Origin: Nemania diffusa
Taxonomy: Eukaryota; Ascomycota; Sordariomycetes; Xylariales; Xylariaceae
Reading direction: 5' to 3'
DNA length: 64,000 nt
Assembly: GCA_038501195.1 (NCBI GenBank)
Contig: JBBPUQ010000002.1
Span: 5,843,001-5,907,000, forward strand
Shown in pieces: positions 1-10,898 of this stretch; within the stretch, counting starts at the first letter, position 1; the number at the start of each line of letters is the position of its first letter. The position numbers and the translations under genes are program-made. Below the pieces are notes generated by a model. The model made no database searches. It was given only the letters and a program-made list of their open reading frames with translations, and was not told where the DNA came from.

Positions 1-344
1 CTACCGAACCCTGGCACTCGAATATTGACACCATCAGAATGTCGCAGGAAACACGAATAATGATACGCCGAACGCGGTGATATGATTGCAGTCAAACAGT
101 CAATAGTTCTGGTATATGGCTATTACATCACATGACCAGAAACAGGACATACGCCTCAGATTGCTTGTTCTTCCTTACTGTTGTCTTGCCACTTCATTTC
201 GACCAGACGTTTTCTCGTGGATATATATAATCAAGCCTTCTAACTCGCTCTGATCATCTCAAGTCACACTTGCCTTCGTGCATCGTCAAGGTACTATTTT
301 TTTTTTCAACCCGAACCACCCAGCGATCGATTGATTAGCGGTAA
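1..344. other. intergenic, 3' flank of GLTP gene
   Basis: No gene seen. The stretch has a TA-rich run near 220-232 and a poly-T run near 297-306. It probably holds the 3' untranslated region of the leftward gene that ends at 345. Confidence 0.5.
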
Positions 345-1266
345 TTAGAACTTGGCCTCCTTGCGGCCCTGGAACCCCTTGAGGATGGCCACTATATTCT
401 CCAGCGCGGTTAGGTAGGTTCTCAATTCGGTACTGACGGCACCTTGGTCGGCTCCTAGCTTGGGGTAGAAGTCCTTGCGGTAAGGGCAGGCACTCATGGC
501 CGCCGAAAAGACGGGCTTGACCAGTATGCCGTGATGGGGCTTGAGGGTAGCACCGTAGGCGCCGCGGAACGAGTCGGACAGCTCTTCGCCGGCCTTGGCC
601 AAGTTCTGGCTCAACCCAATACACGTGAAGTCCAGGCCTCTGCAAAACGAAGGTTAGCGTCCATGGTGTCATAGTTGGCTAGGATACGTCGGAAGGCGGG
701 CAAGACGGGCGTACCGAACTAGCCATACAAGACCCTCAGTGGCCTTGTGGGACTTGGTTTTAAGCTCATTGAGGACGAGGGCTTGGAGAGTCTCGGAGTC
801 GGCGGGAGCAGCTAGCTGGCGATCTCGGATTTTCTGGGGGTTTTTTTAGGTTAGTCATGATTAAGTGCAGTGCTTTAAATGCCGGGGTTTTGCACTCGGG
901 CTGGGGATAAGGGTCGAGGTAGAGGCTCGGAGTAGGCAAGTAGTTGATTTGGCGGCGTCGATGTAGATATGGATGTAGGCTCACCTTGACATTTCCCAGC
1001 ATGTCGGATTTGACAGGCGAGAAGGCCACGGATCCCAGGGCGTCTAGGAGGCTTGGATTAGAGACCGGAGCAGATATTCGAAAGTCAGGGGCTATGACCA
1101 AGAAAGTTTAAGGCATACCGAACATGGTGGTCAGGGACTCGGCAGCCTCGAGAAACTCGGTGGTCGAAATGGCATTATCGTTCTGGGCGTCGACGGGGAC
1201 GTCAACAAAGGACCGCTTGAAGGTCGAGAGTAGGGTGGCTCCCTGGGGGACGGCAGGGGCAGACAT
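345..1266 (-). CDS. het-c2: glycolipid transfer protein (GLTP, HET-C2-like)
   Basis: Cytosolic glycolipid transfer protein that moves glycosphingolipids between membranes. Four exons read leftward: 1266-1119, 1043-985, 833-715 and 639-345, giving 206 residues, the usual family length. The sugar-headgroup site of the family (Asp-x3-Asn-x2-Lys) is present as D63, N67 and K70. The stacking Trp is W106, and the conserved His is H144 or H145 in a TLKPHHG segment. The start gives a clean MSAPAVPQGA N-terminus. In Podospora anserina the orthologue het-c is a heterokaryon incompatibility locus whose alleles interact with NLR-type het-d/het-e products; whether this copy has that role cannot be told from the sequence. 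The phospholipase D gene lies divergently 1.2 kb away. Family call very secure; the incompatibility role is inference. Confidence 0.93.
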
Positions 1267-2504
1267 GGTGATGGTAGTAGCGTTTCGTATCTCTGGTCAA
1301 TTGGAAGAAAAAGGTATGGATAGAGGAAGAACAGATGTCTACGAAAGAAGAGGAGACTTGATAGTATTGAGGGGGAGACAGAGAAGTACTCAGTAGAAGC
1401 AAGGGGCAGGCAGGGGTACGAGGGGAAAAGGGGCGGTCAGTCGACGTCAATGGATCTATCACTCTGTAGGTGTTGTTGTTACAGGTTAACGTGTTCGAGG
1501 AGACGCACGAACTGGGCTTCCAGACTGGATTGGACCCCTCATTTTCTACCTAACGTTGCTAGAACACCCCGCTTAATCGTTACAGAATGTACAGCACCTC
1601 GAGGTTACAGCGCCTATCTAGGTAAGTAAGCAGGGGTAGCTTCAGGTACCTTACTTATCATTGCGGGGCTAGCTCGCCAGGCTAGGGCAGCCACAAATCA
1701 CATGTAAGCCACACAAGACAGTCCAGGTGCTTAGGTGTAGGGGGGAACCTAACCCAGAAACGGTACCTATCTTAGCCACACCTAAGTCTCATATGACGTC
1801 ATATGAAATTATCTTTTCCAAGAGTTATTCGGTTCTTTACGGTCATTGCTTCAATGTGTACGGCTCCTTTCAGGCTCTACCATGTTAAATAAACTATTGG
1901 TTCGATGAATCAAAAATTTTTATTGACATGATAAAGAGCGATTACACCTCTATCTACTGTCTGTGTATGTACTGAGAGAGAAGAAGGTTCAGATAGCTTC
2001 GGCACGATCTTGCCGGAAAGAAAGGGCTGATTGAGGCTCAGATCCGAACGGCTGGGGCGCTGATTGGTTCTTGACTCGCTGTGCAGATCTAACGAGAATA
2101 ACCTGTATTAGTTAATTAATTGAGACAGGTACCTATCTAGTATAGGGAGGTAGTCCACTACAAGCAACCTACCTATGTACGGATACGTGAGCTTGAAGTG
2201 CTACGGCATGAACCTGTCTGCTTGGCCCAGGAACACACTTATAGCTATGACGTAGACATGCCATACATACAAGCGCCTATACAACATACCGTCTTCATCC
2301 GCACCCGTAGTTGCTTTTCCACAATAAAAAACACATCAATTAATAAACAGAATATTTGCTGTGCACAGTAAATATCTTATTTCTCTATCTTCTCCTCTCT
2401 ACCCTTAAAAGCAACAGTATTTGCCTCTTGCATCGGCATCAACATCGGCATCGGCATTGGCGAATCAGCTACACCTCCATCCCACGACCCTGTTGATAGG
2501 TGCC
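1267..2504. other. divergent intergenic region between GLTP and PLD
   Basis: No gene supported. Contains scattered TAGGTACC-type motifs (about 1615-1770) and AT-rich patches near 1900-1925 and 2325-2350. It must hold the promoters of both divergent genes. Confidence 0.5.
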
Positions 2505-5492
2505 ATGTCTAATTCGGATGCGCATGGCGGAGATCACTCCAGCCTCGCAGATAAGCTCAAGCATCCCTTCCACGAATTGAAAGACAAATTAAAGGACACT
2601 CACCTACACGACGTCAAAGTCGGCCTTAATCATAAGAAGTATGTTGATCGGTCTGCTCTACATAACCCGTGTATGACTGACTTACGTGCCAGACATCAGA
2701 TTGGGAAATTCGGGAATCTCGTATGTCCCCTGTCTCGGGATAGTACTACATACTCGGTACATCTGTACCTTAGCGGCGTGTTAACCATGAGTTATCTACA
2801 CTGCAGTTCAACCCGCAGCATCGTCATGACGAAGCGCATGAGCAGGCCTGTGATGACAAGCGTAACAGAATCGCCGCGGAACACCGTTTCCAGTCCTACT
2901 TCCCCGAGCGCGATAACAACCTAATCAAATGGTATGTCGACGGAAGAGACTATTTCTGGGTGCGTATGATAGTTCCCTAGCTCTCTTTATATAGACCCAT
3001 AATCTGAACCGGAGGAGCGGCACAATGCTAACCGACTCACTAAAAAGGCCGTGTCGGTAGCGCTAGAGCAGGCAAAGGAAACCATTTACATTGCAGACTG
3101 GTGGCTGTCCCCCGAATTGTTCCTGAGGAGGCCCCCTCATTTTAACCAGGAATGGCGTTTGGATGCCATCTTGAAACGTCGCGCCGAAGCGGGCGTGCAA
3201 ATCCACATCATCGTTTATCGCGAGGTCGAGGCCGCCCTCACTTGCAACTCGGAGCATACAAAACATGCGCTCCAGAGCCTTTGTCCTAAGGGTTCTCCCG
3301 GTTACGGTAATATCAAGGTTATGCGTCATCCCGACCACAACGTGCTTGAAAATGCTGCCGATATGACATTCTACTGGGCTCACCATGAGAAGTTCATCGT
3401 CATAGACTACGAGATGGCCTTCATTGGTGGTCTAGATCTGTGCTTTGGTCGTTGGGATAGTCATCAGCATGCCCTCGCCGATGTTCATCCCGAAGGAGTC
3501 GCCAACGAAGTCTGGCCGGGTCAAGATTTCAATAACAACCGCGTCATGGACTTCCAAAATGTTCAGGATTGGAAGCAGAATGAGTTGAGCAAGACAGAGT
3601 ATGGCCGAATGCCTTGGCACGATGTAGCCATGGGCCTCATTGGGCCGTGTGTCTACGACATCGCCGAGCATTTTGTCCTTCGCTGGAACTTTGTGAAGCG
3701 CGACAAGTATAAGCGCGATGATAGGTTCGATTGGCTCATGCTCAGAGACCGTCAAGGGGATGACGAAGATTTGGTCGGTGTGCAACGACCTAAACAGTAC
3801 GATAATTTTAGTTTCCTTGTGTCTTCTTTTAGCTGTCTCTATTCAAGTCCTGTCCCCTCTTCAAAAAAAATCCCTAAGCTGTAAGAAAATTTCCGATTAT
3901 GGGTGTAGCTACTAACTTCCGGATCTCCATAGCCCTGTCGGGGACTACATCCTCCACCCTTTGACGCCCCTGGAGAACAAGAACCTCAATAACCGAGGGA
4001 CGGTCCACGCGCAGATCGTTAGATCAAGCGCTGACTGGTCTAGCGGCATTCTTAAGGACCATACCATTCAAAATGCATACATAGAGGTAATCCGGAACGC
4101 TCAACATTACGTATACATTGAAAACCAGTTCTTTATCACGGCCACGGGTGACCAACAGTTGCCTGTCCACAACAAGATTGGAAGGGCTATCGTAGATGCC
4201 TGCGTGAGCGCTGGAAAGGCAGGCCGGAAATTCCGTGTCATTATCATCATTCCCGCCGTACCTGGATTTGCTGGTGACTTGCGAGATGACGCTGCGATAG
4301 GAACGCGCGCCATCATGGATTACCAGTACAAGTCCATCTGCCGTGGCGAACACTCTATTTTCGAGCAGATCAGGGCAGAGGGAGTTGATCCGACAAATCA
4401 TATCTTTGTTTTCAACCTACGATCCTACGACCGCCTCAACAAAACTCCTTCAATTCGAAAGCAAGAAGAGAGGTCCGGTGTTAAATACCAGGAAGTCCAG
4501 CGTGCCCAAGCCGAGGAAATTATGAGTTCCGGGATTCACGGCAGCGCGGATGTCGAGGGCGAACGCGATAAGCACATGGGCAAGGCCGAGGAACAGAAGG
4601 AGTCCAAAGAAACAACGCAGAGCACGCAAGCCAAGCAGCGCTTCGAAGCGGCAAAGCAAGATGATGAAAAGCAAGAATCAGCATTTACCGTGGCGCACCA
4701 TTCCATGGCTGGAACGGGAAAATTATCGGATGAGCCGTGGGAGGGTGAAGCAGAAGAAGAGGTTCATAACTGGATACAGGAGGAGCTTTATATCCACGCC
4801 AAGCTTCTCATTGTAGACGACCGCATCGTCATATGCGGGTCGAGTAACTTGAATGATCGCAGCCAAGAGGGTCATCATGACAGCGAGCTCTCCATCGTCA
4901 TGGAAGATACTGAGAAGATCCAGAGTACGATGGACGGCCAGCCATTCGAGGCCGGCAAGCATGCGGCGACCCTGCGACGCTACCTCTGGCGGGAACACAT
5001 GGGTCTGTTGCCGCCACAGGACAACGATGCGAGCGGCGACCCTAACGCACAGCCCCCCGGAGAAGATTCGCCAAATGATATCTGGGACCGAGATGAGAGC
5101 TACAAGTTCGTCGAAGACCCTATGAGCGACGCGCTATGGGAGCAATGGACTTCTAGCGCCACGACGAATACGGAGACGTTTAGGCACTTGTTTCACGCGG
5201 ACCCTGACGATCACGGTGAGTATTCCGATGATGAATACCGATTTAATAAGATAAAACCCTCGCTAATGTTCGTGTAGTTAAAACGTTCAATGACTACAAT
5301 ATCTTCCTACCGCCAAAGGGAGTCCAGGCAGGCCACATCTTTGATAGATTCTTGCCGGCGGACGATATCCGCAAGAAACTGGACCAAGTCAAGGGCCACC
5401 TTGTCTGGATGCCGCTGGACTACTTGAAGGATGCAAATATGGCTGAGACGGGGCTACAGGTTAACGCTTGGACTGAGAGTGTGTACACTTAA
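2505..5492 (+). CDS. phospholipase D (PLD1/SPO14 superfamily, short fungal form)
   Basis: Hydrolyses phosphatidylcholine to phosphatidic acid and choline. Six exons: 2505-2638, 2693-2720, 2807-2959, 3048-3796, 3933-5215 and 5278-5492, giving 853 residues. Two HKD catalytic motifs are intact: HEKFIVID at about 218-225, followed by IGGLD, and HAKLLIVD at about 643-650, followed by GSSNLNDRS. An IENQFFI block sits near 417-423. No PX or PH domain precedes the catalytic core, unlike yeast Spo14. Between the two halves, at about 530-610, is a charged Glu/Lys/Gln-rich insert of low complexity. ATG 2505 is the first Met in the frame; the reading frame upstream of it begins only with a non-ATG codon. 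The fourth intron's donor at 3797 (GTACGA) was chosen because it joins to PVGDYILHP, the expected family sequence. Confidence 0.93.
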
Positions 5493-6264
5493 GCGAGTGC
5501 TCTCGATAGCTAGTCTAGCCACTCGGTGGAGACTTTAGCGTCTAGATGCCTAGTTGGTGTAGGCCTTACGGGTCGGGACGCGAGTAGTAGGCTCGGTACT
5601 TATTACCTATTAGTTTCTGTGCTGTATTAATCACGAATAGTATCTTTATTCCTATGATGTATTATTGTTGAGCTAAAGTGTGATACCGCTACGATGATAT
5701 AATCGGCTCCTCCCCCCCCTTGTTCCATGATGATGTTACCATCACATCTTACCTATAGATCATGACATAAGGGTCACTAGATCAGCCAAAGCGCCGACGC
5801 TAATGGGAAATTCACCGTTTGCATACAGGATTATCGTCCGCCGTCGCCGGCATCTAGATACGCTGCCGCGCCCACCGGCGATCAGCAGGCGGGGAATCTG
5901 GGGAAGTTTCCCGATTTGGCTGGTCCATCTCGGTCCATGATGTTGCGAGGCGCGATGCCCCCGGGACCTGCCAAGACCCAAGACCCAAGACCCAAGAGGA
6001 CAGCGGACTCTGCTGAGCCGGGCCACTCGGGGCGAGATCCTGCGCTGCGACGTAGGATCGCGGGTTTGGGATGGGCACGATGCGCCCTCGGGGTATTTAC
6101 GGCGCGATGATGTGCGCCATGGCTCTCGCGGGCACGTGGTATAAAATGGGAGTCGGTCACTCACTGGCGACTCTGTGGCCAAGGAAAGGCTCGTCAAGGC
6201 TTCTTGGCGGTTGAGCGGTTTTTTTAAGGTTTTGGGTATACTATAAGCGATAAGCAAGCCGACC
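5493..6264. other. intergenic; promoter of the esterase
   Basis: No gene supported. A short tandem of ACCCAAG units lies near 5970-5998. The right part is the upstream region of the rhamnogalacturonan acetylesterase. Long antisense frames here are uninterrupted only because the DNA is GC-rich. Confidence 0.5.
6140..6146 (+). promoter_or_regulatory. TATA box
   Basis: TATAAAA lies 119 bp upstream of the esterase ATG, a plausible spacing for a core promoter with a short leader. Seen directly; promoter function inferred. Confidence 0.5.
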
Positions 6265-7287
6265 ATGGGTTTCTCGTGGACCAAGACGGCCTTTTTGGCT
6301 GCCGTGGCGGCGGCGACTACGGCGACGGCGAGCTCGCTGGGTGATCGCAGACCGGGACACAGACGCGCGAAGCCGCCGGCGTTCTTCCTCGCGGGCGACT
6401 CGACGACGGCTGTTGATGGTGGCTGGGGCAATGGGTTGCTCGCGCCGCTTATCGAGCCTGCTTGGGGCGTCAACTTCGGCCTCAGCGGCGCGACGACGGT
6501 CTCGTTCGTCGCGGCGGGGAGGTGGGCGAATGTGACGCAGGATGTGAAGGAGTACGCCAAGGATTATGATGTCTATGTGACTATTAGTGTATGTGAGCTG
6601 AGGAGATATATGATGAGGGGGTGTGAGGGATGTATGGTCTTGGGAGACATTACGCTGACGACGGCTTGAAATCACAGTTCGGACATAATGATCAGAAACC
6701 GGAGAATAACGTTACCTTCGAGTATGTATCAAGCTATTTTATCTCTCGTTCGCCGCCGAGGGTATGATGGTGTGCATAGTTGGATCGTTGACTAACTCCC
6801 GATGTCGAACAGCGTATACCAGCAGAACTTGATCAACTTCGCCAACGAGGTGAAATCACTAGGCGGCACAGCAGTACGTATCCATCTACACGAAGATGTC
6901 ACCAGCTAGCTAGCCAGCTAACCAACGGCCCAGCTCCTCGTCTCGTCCCTCACGCGCCGCGTCTTCCCCACGGACCCTCACAACGCCACGGACTCGCTCC
7001 ACAACGAGCGCCTGGCGGCCATCCAGGCGGCCAACGTGACGGGCTCGCCCATCATCGACCTCAACGGCGCGAGCCTGGCCTACGTCGACGCCATCGGCCG
7101 CGACGCCTCGTGGGCGTACAACTGGGGCGACGACCGCAAGGACATGACCCACCTCAACCCCTGGGGCGAGGTCGTCTTCGGACGCATGGTGGCGGATCTC
7201 ATCGTCCGCGCCAAGCCCGAGTTGAAGCACTGGATCACGCCGAATGAGACGTTGAGTTATGATATTTGGAACAATATACCGGCATGA
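6265..7287 (+). CDS. secreted rhamnogalacturonan acetylesterase (SGNH hydrolase, CE12)
   Basis: Removes acetyl groups from rhamnogalacturonan I of plant pectin. Four exons: 6265-6588, 6678-6721, 6813-6873 and 6934-7287, giving 260 residues. A signal peptide is evident at about 1-24 (KTAFLAAVAAATTATASS). SGNH blocks: GDST with nucleophile S46, FGHND at 109-113 (block III N112), and DMTHLN with D213 and H216 completing the triad. Length fits the family. Potential N-glycosylation sites (NVT, NAT) are consistent with secretion. The intron phases reconstruct the conserved FGHNDQKPEN and VYQQN segments without a stop. The gene implies plant cell wall or litter degradation by the host fungus. Confidence 0.92.
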
Positions 7288-7851
7288 GGAGGGGAGGTAT
7301 GCATCCGACGTGTCATATAGAATCTAGATGGTTGGAGTTGGAACAGGAGGACTAGATGTCATGACAAAGACATGAGCAGGTGTAATCCCATGTTGGCATG
7401 TTGTCTATCTAGATGTTATTATCCAAGAAAACTACGTGTTGGTGAACCAAGTTGGGCTCTCCTCTGATCTGTAAGATTAGTCCATAGTCGCACTAGAATC
7501 GAAACAAGGGAGGGCTATACGCATCACCCGGTATTTATGTAATGATAATAACTGCGAGAGGTATGAGTGGATATGGTGTGATATAATATAGTATAGTATG
7601 GCATGGTATGGTATGATATGATATGATTGACAGTATTGTTGAATGTCAAGGTGAGCTCTCGCTCTTGCTCTTGTGCACGTATGTCTAACTCAGGGGCCAC
7701 CTTTTGTCTAAAATGCACCGCATTGCATGGTATGACGCGATCCCTAGCCGTTAGAGTCCTCTAGCTCTGCGCTTGATTTTCTTCTTTTTGCTTCGATTTT
7801 CACTTTCACGGATATACTTATCCTCTCATTTCCCCTCCTCCCATCCTGTTT
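7288..7851. other. intergenic between convergent genes
   Basis: The esterase and PDX1 genes converge here. A degenerate pentamer tandem (GATAT/GGTAT) occupies about 7565-7626. No gene seen. Confidence 0.5.
7565..7626. repeat. microsatellite, degenerate (GGTAT)n/(GATAT)n
   Basis: About a dozen head-to-tail five-base units differing at one position, lying in the 3' intergenic space between two convergent genes. Confidence 0.7.
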
Positions 7852-8926
7852 CTACCAGCCCCGCCCGGCCATCTTCTGCTCGGCTGGTAACGACCTCACG
7901 CTGATGCCGACCATGGCCTCACCCAGACCCTCGCTGCACTCGGCCAGGACTTTGGCGTCCCGGAAGTGCGTGGTGGCGCGCACTATGGCCCTGGCCCGCT
8001 GCGCCGCGTCCCCAGACTTGAAGATGCCGCTGCCCACGAACACGCCGTCGCAGCCCAGCTGCATCATGAGCGCGGCGTCAGCGGGCGTGGCCACGCCGCC
8101 CGCCGCGAAGTTCACGACGGGCAGGCGGCCGAGCTCGGCCGTCTGCTTCAACAGGGTCGCGTCGCAGCCGTATTCGCGCGCTAGCTGCCGGATGGCGAGG
8201 TCCCCGCCCTCGCGTAGCGCCGCCTGCGCCGCGGCGATCTCCTTCTTCACAGTGCGGATGTGTCGCACCGCTTCCACGACGTCGCCGGTGCCGGCCTCGC
8301 CCTTTGTGCGGATCATGGCGGCGCCTTCGGCGATGCGGCGGAGTGCCTCTGCCAGGTTGCGGCAGCCGCATACGAAGGGCACGTTGACTGTGATGGCAGA
8401 AAGGGCACGTGTTAGCTACCCATTGGCGTTGTGTTTCTCATGACAATGAAAGTGACAATGACGATGCCAATACTCTAGATCTAATATACGTACACTCGGA
8501 CTTCTCGACGTGGAACTCGTCGTCGGCGGGGGTGAGCACCTCGCTCTCGTCGATGTAGTCGACGCCGAGGGCCTCGAGGATCTGGCACTCGACAAAGTGG
8601 CCGATGCGGGCCTTAGCCATGACGGGGATAGTTACGGCGTCCTGGATCTCCTTGATCTTAGCGGGGTCCGACATGCGCGACACGCCACCCTCGGCGCGGA
8701 TGTCGGCCGGTACCCTCTCGAGGGCCATGACGGCGCAGGCGCCCGCATCCTCGGCGATGCGCGCCTGCGCGGCGTCCGTCACGTCCATGATCACGCCGCC
8801 CTTGAGCATCTGCGCCAGCCCCGCCTTGACCGTGAACGACGCCTTGGTGCCGTTCGTCACGGCCGCTGACGACGAGGGCGTCGTGGTGCTGGCGCTCGCG
8901 CTCGCGCTAGCTGAGTCGTTCGTCAT
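7852..8926 (-). CDS. SNZ1: pyridoxal 5'-phosphate synthase subunit PDX1/SNZ
   Basis: Synthase subunit of the DXP-independent vitamin B6 pathway; makes PLP from ribose 5-phosphate, glyceraldehyde 3-phosphate and ammonia supplied by PDX2. Two exons, 8926-8494 and 8387-7852, give 322 residues. The (beta/alpha)8 barrel begins near residue 30 after a Ser/Ala/Thr-rich tail. Key features: GGVIMDV with catalytic D48, [10 protein letters not shown] with the Schiff-base lysine K105, [16 protein letters not shown] and the glycine-rich [12 protein letters not shown]. The intron splits the FNVPFVCG segment and splices in frame. The gene lies head to head with its partner PDX2, 1.14 kb apart, as in yeast SNZ/SNO pairs, so co-regulation is likely. 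Confidence 0.97.
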
Positions 8927-10069
8927 GGTAGCAAGGATGGAGGTAGTTCTAACTTGGCCGCTCTTAGGCAATTGGCAAAGCGGTTCTCTCGTCGCGTGAG
9001 AGTTTAGGTTTGGAGTTTAGTAGAAGACCTGCGGGGGATCAATTGCACTCGTCTGGCCGGCTCGCCTTTTCAATGAAGATGCCACGGTTGAGTCACGCGG
9101 GGGTGTCTGATGTGAATGTAAATAGCAGGTGAAGAGAGCCGACACCGTCCCTTCATAACGACCCCAGGGATTTTTAGGGTCCAGTCTTAACACCACTCTC
9201 CAGAGTCTAATATGTGGGAACGCAATGCCGGGAACTACACCAGACTGCAGACCATCACATTGGTGCCGATGGCAAACTCGGCTGGAGGCGGATGCGTATT
9301 CCGTCATACGGAGGGCGAGGAACGGCCTTGGGGCCTTGGAGCCTTGGATCTGCGCCTGGTTGTGACTGGCAGGGCCGAGAGGGCAGAGAACAAAGGGCGC
9401 GCCGGCTCCTTGTATGACGCGATCAACGCCGACGTCGGGGCTCATTGATCCTTCAAAATTCTTAATGAGGAAGGGAGGGGGGTTGTTTGCCATCTATCTA
9501 GGAAGGTACCTACCTAGATGTAGTCACTCACACAAATGTCATATATGTAGTCATACATGTATACATTGTAGGTCATAGACGCCTCCACATATGCTACCTA
9601 CTTACATCTAGGTACCTACATGGTGGGTAGTGAATGTTGTATGTAGTCATGAGTGCATCTTAGGAGGTATGCACATATAACTCAAAGCTGAAAGTACATA
9701 ATCTAGCGCCAACACTTCCATACTTACACAAACAATACAATACAAACGCCAAGTCGGCTTACTGCGTAGACTACATCCTCTTCATTTTATAGACTGATTC
9801 TGTACCTAAGATAGGTTCCGCATGTACATGCAGTTTGATTTTGTTCCGCAGGTTTCCGGCATATACCGAACGAACTCGCCCTTCATTCCGCCCATCCCTG
9901 CTCATCGTCATATCTGGTGTATAAGTAATCTCACCTTTATATACACCTCACGCCTATATCGGCCATAACAGGCTCAACAACGATTGCAGTATTAAAATAT
10001 ATCCCGAACATATAAAATTCAAATAAGTAGCCATTGATTTTTTTTTTTTTCACACTACCCCTCTTCACT
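8927..10069. promoter_or_regulatory. shared divergent promoter of the PDX1 and PDX2 genes
   Basis: The two subunits of one enzyme are transcribed outward from this 1,143-bp region. It contains TACCTA/TAGGTA motifs around 9500-9625 and a poly-T run at 10039-10050 just before the PDX2 ATG. A 158-codon frame at 9017-9493 on the minus strand shows no recognisable protein. Region seen directly; shared control inferred from the arrangement. Confidence 0.6.
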
Positions 10070-10842
10070 ATGGTCGCCGTGGGGGTTCTGGCTCTACAGG
10101 GAGGTTTCGCCGAGCATCTTAGCTTGCTAAAGAGGGCCGCTGACCTTATCTCCCTTGGCCATGGGCAGCAACCCGCTATCGACCTTACCGAGGTGCGCAC
10201 GCCCGACCAGCTCGCTACTTGCGATGCTTTGATCCTGCCTGGCGGCGAGAGCACCACCTTGTCGCTGGTGGCTGCGCAGTCCGGATTGCTAGAACCCTTG
10301 CGGGAGTTTGTTAAGTGAGTTCTCGGTCATGATATGAATGACTTCGACGCGAGGTTTATTTTGTGTTTTCTATCGTTGCTAATTGATTGCCGCCTCGTTG
10401 AAGGGTATCTAAGAAGCCGGTATGGGGTACTTGTGCTGGATTAATACTATTGTGTGAGCAAGCCAGTGCTACGAAAAGGGGCGGACAGGAACTCATCGGG
10501 GGGCTCGATGTCAAGGTCCATCGCAACCATTTCGGTCGCCAGCTGCAGAGTTTCGTGCAAGATATAGACCTGCCATTCCTCAGCCAAAGGGGGAGTGAGA
10601 AGCCCGCCCCGTTTCCCGCTGTCTTCATTCGCGCGCCCGTGGTTGATGAGATGCTGCACCGGCCCGATTCGCCCGAACGCGCCATCGAGATCCTGGCTAG
10701 GTTTCCTTCGAGCGGCGAACGAGATAACATAGTCGCGATTAGACAAGGCAACGTGTTTGGCACGAGCTTCCACCCCGAGTTGACCGATGATGTACGGATT
10801 CACGTCTGGTGGCTGGAACACGTCATAGAAGCGCGGCGCTAA
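10070..10842 (+). CDS. SNO1: pyridoxal 5'-phosphate synthase glutaminase subunit PDX2/SNO
   Basis: Class I glutamine amidotransferase that delivers ammonia to PDX1. Two exons, 10070-10314 and 10404-10842, give 227 residues. Diagnostic pieces: N-terminal VGVLALQGGFAEHL, the oxyanion-region PGGEST, nucleophile C92 in WGTCAGLILL, and the catalytic pair H205/E207 in FHPEL. The intron lies just upstream of the nucleophile and splices to KKPVWGTC. A frame continues upstream of ATG 10070 but is poly-Phe from a T-run, so ATG 10070 with the canonical start was chosen. The gene ends 56 bp from the convergent methyltransferase gene. Confidence 0.96.
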
Positions 10843-10898
10843 AATGGAACGGCGGGTATATAATGTTGGATATGTACATCCTCTCCCCAGTGCCCCAG

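Noticed and set aside
5760..6675. Long minus-strand frames opposite and upstream of the esterase
   Set aside because: They are antisense to exon 1 or lie in its GC-rich upstream DNA, with Arg/Pro/Ser-rich composition and no family similarity.
7904..8999. Plus-strand frames opposite PDX1
   Set aside because: Shadows of the conserved minus-strand PDX1 exons; composition is the reverse-complement of the real codons.
9017..9493. 158-residue frame in the PDX1/PDX2 intergenic region
   Set aside because: No domain, no conserved-looking blocks, and it sits where a shared promoter is expected; kept only as intergenic.
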